Source: an uncultured Clostridia bacterium (GTDB taxonomy: Bacteria > Bacillota > Clostridia > Christensenellales > Aristaeellaceae). Taken from it: a stretch of DNA of 64,000 nt. A model generated the notes under the pieces. It was not told where the DNA came from. It searched no databases and was given only the letters and a program-made list of their open reading frames with translations. A program made the translations under genes and the position numbers. The stretch covers positions 1 through 64,000 of the forward strand of contig CAKUCW010000002.1 of the NCBI GenBank assembly GCA_934643825.1, read 5' to 3'. Below are positions 1 through 8,025 of this stretch, piece by piece; position 1 is the stretch's first letter, and every line of letters starts with the position of its first letter.

Positions 1-11
1 TGCCGGATTCC
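1..11 (+). rRNA. possible 3' end of a 5S rRNA gene (partial)
   Basis: The first bases (TGCCGGATTCC) look like the closing-helix 3' strand of a clostridial 5S rRNA. They sit directly in front of a strong terminator, as expected at the end of an rRNA operon. Only about eleven bases are visible, so this is an inference from context. The 5S-like repeats just downstream make it more plausible. Confidence 0.35.
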
Positions 12-55
12 ACAAAGAAAAGCCTCAGACGAATGTCTGGGGCTTTTTCTTTGTG
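10..55 (+). terminator. long-stem intrinsic terminator
   Basis: CACAAAGAAAAGCC pairs with GGCTTTTTCTTTGTG around the inner stem CAGACgaatGTCTG, giving a nearly continuous hairpin with a T-rich right arm. It would end transcription entering from the left, probably an rRNA operon. Because it is almost fully palindromic it could work in both directions. Confidence 0.75.
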
Positions 56-59
56 TATC

Positions 60-204
60 CGGAGAAATCCTTCTTCCAGCTCATCTTCGACGAAGTCAGA
101 GAACGTACTTGGTTAGGATTTTTCCTGCCGCCCGCAGTACGGGATGCAGGCGGGAAAAATCACCTGGGAGAGTAGGAGGAAGAGCGCGAAAGAGGCTCGG
201 TGCA
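60..204 (+). ncRNA. 5S-rRNA-like structured repeat, unit 1
   Basis: The unit holds the 3'-domain signature of clostridial 5S rRNA: GTACTTGG (109-116), then CCTGGGAGAGTAGG (162-175), the two strands of helix IV and loop E. Where 5S has a short hairpin there is an enlarged stem-loop (GATTTTTCC pairing with GGGAAAAATC, 117-160). The strands are enclosed by a possible outer helix (CTTCTTCC near 70 with GGAGGAAG near 174). The 5' half of 5S is not recognisable. It may be a decayed 5S copy or a 5S-derived RNA. Confidence 0.45.
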
Positions 205-330
205 TAATATCGTTTTCTACCAAGCAGAGAATGTACTTGGTTAGGTTTGTCCTCGTGCGCCGCCAGTGGCGGAAACAGCACGGGGTTGAACACCTGGGAG
301 AGCAGGAAGAGGAGCGCAGAAGCAACTTTG
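205..330 (+). ncRNA. 5S-rRNA-like structured repeat, unit 2
   Basis: This is a second diverged copy of the upstream unit. It keeps AGAGAATGTACTTGGTTAGG (from about 225) and CACCTGGGAGAGCAGGAAGAG (from about 291, one base changed within the loop E strand). The terminal stem has a different sequence (CCTCGTGC pairing with GCACGGGG) but the same position. The helix is kept while its bases change, which argues for a folded RNA over random decay. A third fragment (TCAGAGAATGCGGG, near 370) lacks the loop E strands. No convincing gene was seen from 330 to 596. Confidence 0.45.
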
Positions 331-596
331 TGTATCCGGAGCCCTTCTTCCGGAGCGTTTTCAATGAAATCAGAGAATGCGGGATTGCTGGACGTGTACG
401 CTTAATCTTTGATGCGCCATGCAAGAAAAACTCGTCATGAATCGTTGTTATGATATGGAACATGAAACGTCAATCACTTGCGGGAGAATGTGGCTGCGCG
501 GATTGACGCGGATGCAGCACAGATGATAGAATTTGAATAATAACAAGTGGAGTGAATTCCTGCGGCAATTTGAAAACGACGATACGGAGAAAGCAT

Positions 597-1094
597 ATGC
601 AGAAGGTAAGACAAATATTGAAATCGATTCTCAGAGACATGCTTATTACTTGCTTGATTCTTGGCGTATTCGGTGCGTTGATTGTCGGATGGAGCATATC
701 GCCGGCGCGGTATATCGATCGGAAGACCGCATACCTGAGTTATGGATTTCCTAAAGAAGTGTATCATTTTGATGCGATCGATCATGGAAAGGACTATGAT
801 TCGATTCATATTTTCAAATTGAAGGAATGGGACGGAAAGCGTTTGCTGTGCTATTTGAAGGAGCAGGAGAATTGGAATCCGTTGCCTGTGGATCATCAGA
901 AGGAAGCGGAAAACCATCTTTTGTGCGACGTGGAATTTGATACACATATGAACGACATGTTAGAAGCGGAAGATGGATATTGGATCATTTCTCCAGAAAA
1001 GAACCTATTTTGTGTGTACGACCAATTGGAATGCATGCTGTATATCCGCACGGCGAGCAGTTTTACCCATTATAGGTGGAATGAAACAGAATAA
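597..1094 (+). CDS. hypothetical membrane-anchored protein
   Basis: The 165-residue product is of unrecognised family. A basic N-terminus (about residues 1-14) is followed by one hydrophobic segment (about 15-34, ITCLILGVFGALIVGW), suggesting a type II signal anchor with the remaining 130 residues outside the cytoplasm. The outer part is acidic and aromatic, with no catalytic motif that I can name. The start at 597 follows a GGAGA element; an in-frame ATG at 552 lacks one. Base composition is clearly more AT-rich than most neighbours, which fits recent acquisition next to an rRNA operon. Function unknown. Confidence 0.6.
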   Translation: MQKVRQILKSILRDMLITCLILGVFGALIVGWSISPARYIDRKTAYLSYGFPKEVYHFDAIDHGKDYDSIHIFKLKEWDGKRLLCYLKEQENWNPLPVDHQKEAENHLLCDVEFDTHMNDMLEAEDGYWIISPEKNLFCVYDQLECMLYIRTASSFTHYRWNETE

Positions 1095-1218
1095 ACCATT
1101 TGATTGACTTCGGCGGATGGGCAATGCGCTATGCTTGATTGAGAAATCAATCGGTGAAACTGATGAATGTGCGCTGCGGTTGAGAAAACGAAAGCGTTGT
1201 GTTTACCGGAGGATGAAT

Positions 1219-1803
1219 ATGGAAGTCCAGAATGATTTTGCCAACCGAATCAGCGGGCTGTATCAGGCGATTCCGGGTGATTGCCTGTGCAAGAGAGTTT
1301 GCTGGGATGAGATCGACGACAGTTTTACTGCGTTTAAAAAAGAAATCAATCGGCAGGCTCATGAAAAAGACTGCATCTATTTATTTCGAACGGAAATGTA
1401 TGATTACCCGATTCCGTTTTGGGTAAAACGAAACGGAATGTGGGGAACTTGGGCATATCGTGAAGATTTATGCGAAGAACAATATGCGGAAAAATGTATC
1501 AATGCGGACAGATGCCAGATTCGGTATGGCATGGGAAGAATCAAGCATTCGATTTTTATGAACGATGAATTTTTGGAAGAATTACGATATGCCGGAACAC
1601 AATATATATGGATGACCAATCGGCGCAGAGATGCACACGATTTGAATGACATGTTTGAAAACGCGGATGGAAAGCTGAATCTTGCAAAGCTATTTAAAGC
1701 GCAGTTTTCTCGGGAAGATCGACTGATTATTTTGGATCTATGCGACGGAGAGTTTGTATTTGATGTGATCGAACAGCCATATTCAACGCGGACAGCAACA
1801 TAA
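1219..1803 (+). CDS. hypothetical protein
   Basis: The 194-residue soluble, acidic product has no recognised domain, signal peptide or membrane segment. It is rich in aromatic and charged residues (for example PFWVKRNGMWGTWAYRED). The start at 1219 is six bases after GGAGG; the in-frame ATG at 1213 is too close to it. The gene shares the AT-rich composition of the preceding membrane protein and may be part of the same inserted segment, although 124 bases separate them. The stop codon touches a hairpin that more likely terminates the convergent exporter genes. Confidence 0.6.
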   Translation: MEVQNDFANRISGLYQAIPGDCLCKRVCWDEIDDSFTAFKKEINRQAHEKDCIYLFRTEMYDYPIPFWVKRNGMWGTWAYREDLCEEQYAEKCINADRCQIRYGMGRIKHSIFMNDEFLEELRYAGTQYIWMTNRRRDAHDLNDMFENADGKLNLAKLFKAQFSREDRLIILDLCDGEFVFDVIEQPYSTRTAT

Positions 1804-1842
1804 AAAACCCAAAGAATGATTGGCTCATCATCTTTGGGTGAT
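1801..1842 (-). terminator. intrinsic terminator of the ThrE-type exporter genes
   Basis: Read on the minus strand, CCCAAAGATGATG pairs with the complementary ATCATTCTTTGGG and is followed by TTTTTT. It lies below the end of the minus-strand exporter operon and overlaps the stop of the converging gene, so it may serve both directions. Confidence 0.7.
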
Positions 1843-1924
1843 ATACGATTGAAACTGATTTAGCGTATGGACGGCGGACGAAAAGAACAGTCCATGCACA
1901 TGGTATTGAATGAAAACTGCGGTA

Positions 1925-2392
1925 TCAGGGAGCGTGCTTATGCGCAAAAGGCGTCAGGCATTTTTCGATCGCCCGTCCACCAAGCTCGACGAGCAGCTTC
2001 GGGAAGCCCATACCGATGAGAATGCCTAACGCGATAGCGCCTGCGAGGGCGAGCGTCTGCATGCCGCGCAGGGTGAAAGCTGCCATATCGTGGGAAACAA
2101 GCGCATACGCCGTGTGATAGATGCCTGCACCGGGGACAAGCGGGAAAATTCCCGTGACGATGAACACCGTGGAAGGCATTTTCATGGCGACCGAAAGCAT
2201 GCGCGAAAAAAGCGTTAAAACAATCGCCGCCAGCGTTGTGGCAAGAAACAGCCCCAGCGATTCGGCAAGCAGGTAGGATGCCCACGCAACCGCGCCGCAG
2301 AGCGCACAGGCGAGATAGCTCCGACGCGGCGCATGAAAGAGAATGGCAAAGGAAAATACGCCCAGAAAGGCGGAGAGAACCGGTCCGATCAT
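1925..2392 (-). CDS. ThrE-type threonine/serine exporter, C-terminal half (small subunit)
   Basis: The 155-residue integral membrane protein has about five hydrophobic segments. It matches the short partner of split threonine/serine exporters (ThrE2/DUF3815 type); GIFPLVPGAGIYHT is the characteristic loop. In other bacteria both halves are fused in ThrE, which exports threonine and serine. The start codon overlaps the stop of the upstream partner gene by ATGA, so the two should be translated together. The true substrate here is inferred from the family only. Confidence 0.8.
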   Translation of the reverse strand: MIGPVLSAFLGVFSFAILFHAPRRSYLACALCGAVAWASYLLAESLGLFLATTLAAIVLTLFSRMLSVAMKMPSTVFIVTGIFPLVPGAGIYHTAYALVSHDMAAFTLRGMQTLALAGAIALGILIGMGFPKLLVELGGRAIEKCLTPFAHKHAP

Positions 2393-3159
2393 AGAAGAAG
2401 CCCTCCCAGTGCGTTGATGAGGAGCGTACCGCCGCAGACACCCAGCGCGATGCAGACGGCAGTCAGCACGGCGCTGATGCAGTGAATGACGCCGGAGAGA
2501 TAATCGCCGTTGAAAAACTCGCGGATGGACGTCGTAAACGTGACACCGGGAACCATCGGCACAATGCCGCCGATGATTACCCAGGATGCGCTGAGCGCGG
2601 GAAAGGCGGTAGCCAGCAGTTCGCTGAGCAGCGTGACGAGGATGCTGCCCCAGATATAGGGCATGAAACCGGAATGGCGGCGTTGGGCGGCAAAAAGATA
2701 CAACTGGAGCAGGAGTCCGACAGGGAACGCGGCGATACTGTCCAGCAGAGATCCGCCGAAAAGATAGCAGAAGCTTGCCGCGCCCAGTGCGCAGGCGAAG
2801 ACATGCGTCATCGGGCGCTCGGGGACGAGTGTTTCTGCGCGGCAGAGCGCCGATTCTGCGTCGTCGATGGACAGATGACCGCAGCAGATTTCGCGTGAAA
2901 TGCCGTTCACGGCGTCGATACGGCTGAGGTTGACGCCGCCCAGCGGAACATGCCGAACAAGGCTCAGCGCATGCTCGGTTCCTTCGCCTTCGGTGGCAAA
3001 AATGCCGTTGGAAATGACATAGACATTGTGATCCGTGACGCCGTACGCATCGAGAATGCGCGTCATGGTTTCCTGAACGCGGAAGATTTCGGCGCCGTTT
3101 TTCAGCAGGATGCTGCCTGCGTGCCCGGCAAGCTCCAGCGCTTTGCGATGTTCGTCCAT
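2389..3159 (-). CDS. ThrE-type threonine/serine exporter, N-terminal half (large subunit)
   Basis: The 256-residue protein belongs to the ThrE/DUF1212 family. A soluble N-terminal part (about 1-110) precedes about five membrane segments. IIGGIVPMVPGVTFTTSIRE is the family hallmark. With the overlapping downstream gene it should form a complete exporter for threonine, serine or small related metabolites. GGGAGG lies six bases before the chosen ATG; an ATG 18 bases upstream has no such site. A TATACT hexamer just upstream on the minus strand (near 3192) may be its -10 element. Confidence 0.82.
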   Translation of the reverse strand: MDEHRKALELAGHAGSILLKNGAEIFRVQETMTRILDAYGVTDHNVYVISNGIFATEGEGTEHALSLVRHVPLGGVNLSRIDAVNGISREICCGHLSIDDAESALCRAETLVPERPMTHVFACALGAASFCYLFGGSLLDSIAAFPVGLLLQLYLFAAQRRHSGFMPYIWGSILVTLLSELLATAFPALSASWVIIGGIVPMVPGVTFTTSIREFFNGDYLSGVIHCISAVLTAVCIALGVCGGTLLINALGGLLL

Positions 3160-3295
3160 GGGTATCCTCCCAAACATGAGTTACCCTGCAAGTATACCAC
3201 AAAGAGCAGGGGATGAAAACAAAAAAGCGGACAGAGCCTGCGCAGATTTGTGAGCGGCAGTCTGATGAGGACAGACAGCCTTTCGCCTTTTTTAA

Positions 3296-4192
3296 TCAGG
3301 AAGAAGCATGGGACAAAACCATCTTTTCAAACGCCTTTGCTGCAATGCTCAGCGCCTGTCCGCTTCGGCGGGCAAGGATCAGCTGGCGTGCAGGCAGGGG
3401 CGTTTTGAGTGTGAGCCTTGCGATTTCGCCCAATTTCAGAGCAGGCAGGGCAAAGGCTTCCGGCAGGAAGGCGACACCCAAATCCTGCTTGACCAGCGGA
3501 AGAATCTGGTCAGAGGTCGCAACCTCGATATCCGGAGAGAACGTCAGCCCGTTGGCGGTAAACAGGTTGTGAGCAAAGGCGTAGCTGGCGGTTTCGTGCC
3601 CCAGACAGATGAAAGGATAATCCGAAAGCTCATCGAGGGAAAGCGCCTGACCGCAGAGATGGCGAAGAGAGCAGCCGCAGACCGGAATCTCCTCGAATTG
3701 CCCGAGAATATCGATATGCAGCCCGTTGGCGTCTTCCAGCGGCGAGGTGATAACGGCGAGATCCACCAACCCGGCACGCAGGGCGGCGAGCGCCTGAGGC
3801 GTGGAATGGTTGGAAATGCGCAGGCGGATGCCCGGATAAGCGCGATGGAATGCGCCTAGCACGGGCAGAAGCAAGCTGTGCAGGGCGGTTTCGCTTGCGC
3901 CGAGGGAAACGACACCGCTTTTCAGACCACGGTCGTTCATCAGCTCTTCTTCGCCCGCCTGAATCTGTTCACAGGCGACGGAAACACGCGAAAAGAGCTT
4001 TTCTCCCTCGGGCGTCAGGGATACGCCGCGATTGCTTCGGACAAAGAGCGTACAGCCCAGCATCGATTCCAGATTGCGTATCGTTCGGGTCAGGTTGGGC
4101 TGGCTGCTCATCAGGGCGTTGGCTGCGCGGGTGAAACTGCCGAGCTTGGCGACGGTGTAAAACGTACGGTAGGCGTCGTAACTGATGACCAT
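3296..4192 (-). CDS. LysR-family transcriptional regulator
   Basis: The 298-residue protein has an N-terminal winged helix-turn-helix (about 5-65, TRAANALMSSQPNLTRTIRN) and a C-terminal periplasmic-binding-like effector domain (about 90-290), the standard LysR arrangement and length. It is divergent from the cytidylate-kinase-like and MATE genes. The 135-base gap contains a perfect inverted repeat, so it probably controls that pair and itself. GGAG lies upstream of the start. The effector is unknown. Confidence 0.88.
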   Translation of the reverse strand: MVISYDAYRTFYTVAKLGSFTRAANALMSSQPNLTRTIRNLESMLGCTLFVRSNRGVSLTPEGEKLFSRVSVACEQIQAGEEELMNDRGLKSGVVSLGASETALHSLLLPVLGAFHRAYPGIRLRISNHSTPQALAALRAGLVDLAVITSPLEDANGLHIDILGQFEEIPVCGCSLRHLCGQALSLDELSDYPFICLGHETASYAFAHNLFTANGLTFSPDIEVATSDQILPLVKQDLGVAFLPEAFALPALKLGEIARLTLKTPLPARQLILARRSGQALSIAAKAFEKMVLSHASS

Positions 4193-4220
4193 GCGGACAC
4201 ACTCCTTGTCTATTTGCCTG

Positions 4221-4239
4221 TGATATATTCAAAATATCA
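4221..4239. promoter_or_regulatory. candidate LysR operator
   Basis: TGATAT and ATATCA form a perfect inverted repeat spaced by seven bases, containing the T-N11-A pattern typical of LysR binding sites. It lies between the lysR gene and the divergent kinase-MATE operon. Confidence 0.5.
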
Positions 4240-4327
4240 TTTATATATTTTTCATATTGCGTTTTTTGTAGTATAGTCGGAATGTTGAAAAGAGTCAAGG
4301 CTTTCTCAAGCAATGGGAGGGATCAGC

Positions 4328-4948
4328 ATGAAAGGTTTGGTTATCTGCATCGGAAGGCAATATGGAAGCGGCGGACGCGAGATCGGTGAGAAGCTCGCGG
4401 AGCGCCTCGGCATCATCTGCTATGACAAGCTGCTGCTCAAGCAGGCGGCGCAGAAGAGCGGCGTGTCGGAAAAGGAATTTGAGCGGCTCGACGAAAAGCC
4501 GGTCGGCGCGGGTCAGTTCCTCTCCGGAAACGTTTTTGCCGACAGCGCAAGCATTGGCAGCACGTTCTATTCCGAAAGCCAGATCATTTACGATGCTGAG
4601 CAGGAAACCATTTTGAAGGTTGCTGAGCAGGGACCGTGCGTGATCATCGGTCGCTGCGCCTCGTCGATCCTGCGCGGAAAGGAAAATGTGCTTTCCGTGT
4701 TCATCTATGCGGATGAGGATGACCGCATTGCGCGTATCGCTGCCCGAAATCATCTGGATGAGCATGAAGCACGGGCGCGTATGCGCAAAATGGACAGAAT
4801 GCGCCGCCGCTACTTTGATTTCTATGCCGACACACAGTGGGGCGAGCCAGAAAGCTATGATTTGATGCTTTCCAGCAGCGCGTATGGCGTGGACGGATGT
4901 GTAGACCTGCTTGCGGAAAGCATCAAACTGAAGGGGAAGGGACAATGA
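4328..4948 (+). CDS. cytidylate-kinase-like family protein
   Basis: The 206-residue P-loop protein starts with GRQYGSGGREIGEKLAERLG (about residues 8-27), the variant Walker A of the cytidylate-kinase-like (AAK_2 type) family. The family is common in Firmicutes and distinct from genuine Cmk, which is encoded separately at 34109. Its substrate is not established, so a nucleotide kinase role is inference. GGGAGGG precedes the ATG at 4328. The stop overlaps the MATE start by ATGA, making this the first gene of a two-gene operon probably controlled by the LysR protein. Confidence 0.78.
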   Translation: MKGLVICIGRQYGSGGREIGEKLAERLGIICYDKLLLKQAAQKSGVSEKEFERLDEKPVGAGQFLSGNVFADSASIGSTFYSESQIIYDAEQETILKVAEQGPCVIIGRCASSILRGKENVLSVFIYADEDDRIARIAARNHLDEHEARARMRKMDRMRRRYFDFYADTQWGEPESYDLMLSSSAYGVDGCVDLLAESIKLKGKGQ

Positions 4949-6300
4949 ACAAAGATCTGACAGTCGGCAATCCGACAAGCGTACTCTGGAAATTCTGCCT
5001 GCCGCTGTTCGGCAGCATCATCTTTCAGCAGCTTTATAACATCGCGGACAGCTTTGTCGCGGGCAAGTTCATCGGCGAAAACGCGCTGGCGGCAGTCGGC
5101 AACAGCTACGAGATTACGCTGATCTTCATCGCATTCGCGTTTGGCTGCAACATCGGCTGCTCGGTCATCGTGTCGCAGCTTTTCGGCGCGAAAAAGCTGG
5201 GCGAGATGAAGACGGCGGTCTATACGACGTTCGTTTCGAGCGCGGTGTTGTGCGCGGTGCTGATGGCAGGCGGAACGATCTTCTGCGACAGCCTGCTGCA
5301 CCTGATCAACACGCCGGAAAACGTCTTTGCGGATTCCCGGCTGTATCTGGATATTTACATCATGGGCTTGCCGTTCGTGTTCTTTTACAACGTGGCGACG
5401 GGCATTTTCTCCGCGCTGGGCGATTCCAAAACGCCGTTCATCTTCCTGGCGGCGTCCTCAACGAGCAACATCTTCATGGATATCCTGTTCGTGACGGCGT
5501 TCAAGATGGGCGTTGCGGGCGTGGCTTGGGCGACGTTCCTCTGTCAGGGTGTGAGCTGCGTGCTGGCGGTGGGCTTTGTTCTGCGCCGGCTCAAAGGCGT
5601 TGAAACGGACGAGAAGAGCCACATCTTCTCCTTCCCGATTTTCTGCCGCATCGCGGTCATCGCCATTCCGAGCATTCTCCAGCAGAGCTTCATCTCTGTG
5701 GGCAACATCGTCATTCAGGGTGTCATCAACTCGTTCGGTTCCAGCGTCATGGCGGGCTATTCTGCGTCCGTCAAGCTGAATAACCTTGTCATCACGTCCC
5801 TGACGACGCTGGGCAACGGCATTTCCAACTTTACCGCGCAGAATATTGGCGCGAACAAGATGGAGCGCGTGCGTCAGGGCTTCGCCGCGGGACTCAAGCT
5901 GGTTTGGGCGCTCTGCCTGCCGCTGGTCGTGCTGTATCTGCTGGGCGGACGTGCGCTGGTCAACATCTTTATGAATGAGCCGAGCGCGGAAGCGATGGAT
6001 ACCGGCGTGCAGTTCCTGCGCATCCTTTCGCCGTTCTACTTTGTGGTTGCGACGAAGCTGGTTTCCGACGGTGTGCTTCGCGGAGCGGGGCTGATGAAGG
6101 AATTCATGGTCGCGACGTTCACGGATCTGATTCTGCGCGTCGGGCTGGCGATTGGGCTTGCCAAGGTGCTGGGCGTGGTCGGCATCTGGTGCGCGTGGCC
6201 GATCGGCTGGGTGATTGCGACGGTGATGTCGGTGATCTTCTATAACCGCGGTCCGTGGAAAGTGCATGCGGCGGAGAAGAAGCTGGCTGCCGCCAAATAA
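4945..6300 (+). CDS. MATE family efflux transporter
   Basis: The 451-residue polytopic protein has about twelve membrane helices in two related halves. The opening NPTSVLWKFCLPLFGSIIFQ and the GNSYEI and NFTAQNIGA segments fit Na+- or H+-driven multidrug/toxin extrusion transporters. It should export organic cations or drugs across the cytoplasmic membrane. The ATGA overlap with the upstream kinase-like gene shows translational coupling. Substrate unknown. Confidence 0.9.
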   Translation: MNKDLTVGNPTSVLWKFCLPLFGSIIFQQLYNIADSFVAGKFIGENALAAVGNSYEITLIFIAFAFGCNIGCSVIVSQLFGAKKLGEMKTAVYTTFVSSAVLCAVLMAGGTIFCDSLLHLINTPENVFADSRLYLDIYIMGLPFVFFYNVATGIFSALGDSKTPFIFLAASSTSNIFMDILFVTAFKMGVAGVAWATFLCQGVSCVLAVGFVLRRLKGVETDEKSHIFSFPIFCRIAVIAIPSILQQSFISVGNIVIQGVINSFGSSVMAGYSASVKLNNLVITSLTTLGNGISNFTAQNIGANKMERVRQGFAAGLKLVWALCLPLVVLYLLGGRALVNIFMNEPSAEAMDTGVQFLRILSPFYFVVATKLVSDGVLRGAGLMKEFMVATFTDLILRVGLAIGLAKVLGVVGIWCAWPIGWVIATVMSVIFYNRGPWKVHAAEKKLAAAK

Positions 6301-6421
6301 CAGAAAACCATTCTATTCAAAAAAACGGTGTTTCTCTATGGGAGGGGCGCCGTTTTTTATGGTATAATGAAAAACAAGGAACGAAATGCCAAGTGCGTTT
6401 TCAGACATTAAGGGGGAAAAT

Positions 6422-7537
6422 ATGCAGTACAATGAACTTGAGAAACTCGGCGAGCGCGTTTCGAGGCTGGGCTTCGGTTGCATGCGCTTCCCGACGACAC
6501 CGGAAGGCAGCATCGACGAGTCCCGCGCAGAAGCGATGCTCGACAGCGCCTATCGTGCGGGCGTCAATTACTTCGATACGGCATATTTCTATCATCAGCA
6601 CACCAGCGAGGCGTTTGTCGGGCGCATGATGAAGAAATATCCGCGGGATTCGTTCCGCCTGGCGACCAAAATGCCGATGAGCGTTGTGACATCGCTCGAT
6701 CACGCCAAGGAGATCTTCGAGGGGCAGCTTGCCGCGCTGCAAACGGAGTATGTCGATTTCTATCTGTTCCATGCGCTTAACGGCGAACGATGGGAGCAGG
6801 CGAAAGAGATGGGCATTGTCACTTATCTGGAGGAGCAGCAGAAGGCGGGCAGAATCCACCATCTCGGTTTTTCCTTCCACGACAGCTATGAAGTCTTTGA
6901 AAAGATTCTGACCGAACGCGAGTGGGATTTCTGTCAGATCCAGTTCAACTATATGGATACGGAAATTCAGGCGGGCATGAAGGGATATGAGCTGGCGAAG
7001 CGGATGGGCGTGCCGATGTTCATCATGGAGCCGGTCAAGGGCGGAAGCCTTGCCACGCTCAGCGAGGACATTGCGCAGAAATTCAAAGCGGTGCATCCGG
7101 ATTGGTCGGTTGCGTCGTGGGCGATGCGCTGGGTCGCGAGTCTGGATAACTGCAAGGTCATTCTCTCCGGCATGACGACGGAAGAGCAGGTCGAGGATAA
7201 TCTGGCGACGTTCAGCCATCTGGAGCCGCTCAGTGAAGCGGAGCTGGCGGTTGTGGACGATGTTCGTGCAGCGATTCGCGCACGGGTGTTTATCGGCTGC
7301 ACGGGCTGCCAATACTGCATGCCCTGCCCGTTCGGCGTGGATATTCCACGCAACTTCCGGATCATGAACGACTACACGATGTACAACAACGAGCTTTCTC
7401 TTGAATCTTCGTGGAAGAATATGGATGAAGGCGCACGGGCGACGGCGTGTAAAAAGTGCGGCAAGTGTGAGCGGGCATGTCCGCAGCATCTGCCGATTCG
7501 TCAGAAGCTGATGCAGATCGCGGAGAAGATGAAGTGA
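6422..7537 (+). CDS. aldo/keto reductase with C-terminal 4Fe-4S domain
   Basis: The 371-residue protein has an aldo/keto reductase barrel (about 1-270; GFGCMRFP, VNYFDTAYFYH). The C-terminal extension carries two cysteine clusters, CTGCQYCMPC (about 297-306) and CKKCGKCERACP (about 348-359), able to bind iron-sulfur clusters. Such proteins are common in anaerobes and probably exchange electrons between ferredoxin-like centres and small carbonyl compounds; the substrate is unknown. GGGGGAAAATATG gives a clear ribosome site. A strong terminator follows, so the gene is probably monocistronic. A second member of the family lies at 51281. Confidence 0.9.
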   Translation: MQYNELEKLGERVSRLGFGCMRFPTTPEGSIDESRAEAMLDSAYRAGVNYFDTAYFYHQHTSEAFVGRMMKKYPRDSFRLATKMPMSVVTSLDHAKEIFEGQLAALQTEYVDFYLFHALNGERWEQAKEMGIVTYLEEQQKAGRIHHLGFSFHDSYEVFEKILTEREWDFCQIQFNYMDTEIQAGMKGYELAKRMGVPMFIMEPVKGGSLATLSEDIAQKFKAVHPDWSVASWAMRWVASLDNCKVILSGMTTEEQVEDNLATFSHLEPLSEAELAVVDDVRAAIRARVFIGCTGCQYCMPCPFGVDIPRNFRIMNDYTMYNNELSLESSWKNMDEGARATACKKCGKCERACPQHLPIRQKLMQIAEKMK

Positions 7538-7549
7538 TTTGAATCCAAT

Positions 7550-7590
7550 AAAAGCCAGCCTGTGATGAAGTATGCAGGCTGGCTTTTGCT
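7550..7590 (+). terminator. intrinsic terminator after the aldo/keto reductase
   Basis: AAAAGCCAGCCTG and CAGGCTGGCTTTT form a perfect long stem with a T-rich end, 13 bases after the stop codon. Confidence 0.88.
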
Positions 7591-7592
7591 TG

Positions 7593-7940
7593 TCGCGAAG
7601 CGGAGAAGGGGTCTGGGGACGAGTCCCCGGGCAGGGGGATTGGGGGGATGAAAGCCCCCATCGTTTTCCCGATTGCGAAGCAATGAAGAAAAAGCAGTTG
7701 GGGAGAGAAGCGAAACCTGACGGTCGTCCTCCGCGTAACTTTGTTTGATTTGAGACAAAAGAAACGTGTGCATGCCGCGAAGCGGAGAAGGGGTCTGGGG
7801 ACGAGTCCCCAGGCAGGGGGATTGGGGGATGAATTCCCCCAGCGTTTCCCCCATTGCGAAGCGATTTAGAAAAAAGCAGTCAGGGAGAGAAGCGAAACCT
7901 GACGGTCAACCTCTGCGTAACTTTATTTGATTTGAGATTC
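7593..7940. repeat. two tandem copies of modular palindromic repeat family A
   Basis: Two units begin at 7593 and 7774 (181-base spacing). Each starts GCGAAGCGGAGAAGGGGTCT, followed by small hairpins (GGGGACGAGTCCCC; GGGGGATGAA/TTCCCCC types), a GCGAAGC block and the palindromic phrase CAGGGAGAGAAGCGAAACCTG. No gene is present. The same family recurs at 8026, 25740, 30430, 46690, 50640, 58380, 62040 and 63519. Confidence 0.8.
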
Positions 7941-7950
7941 ATACGAAACA

Positions 7951-7998
7951 AAGGATGGCTTGCCGAGTTTTGAAGCTCAGCAAGCCACCCTTATTTTA
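7951..7998. terminator. terminator-like hairpin between repeat blocks
   Basis: GGATGGCTTGCCGAG and CTCAGCAAGCCACCC form a long stem followed by TTATTTTATT. No gene ends immediately before it, so it may be a stray terminator or another repeat module. Confidence 0.5.
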
Positions 7999-8025
7999 TT
8001 CGCTTGTTTTAATATGCTTTGTCAC

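Noticed and set aside
144..440. 98-codon plus-strand ORF over the 5S-like repeats
   Set aside because: No ribosome site, and it crosses RNA-like repeats whose conservation fits stems and loop E, not codons.
1925..3202. 425-codon minus-strand open frame spanning both exporter genes
   Set aside because: Only its last 155 codons are membrane-protein-like; the rest is arginine-rich out-of-frame shadow of the large exporter subunit. The ATGA overlap at 2389-2392 defines two genes.
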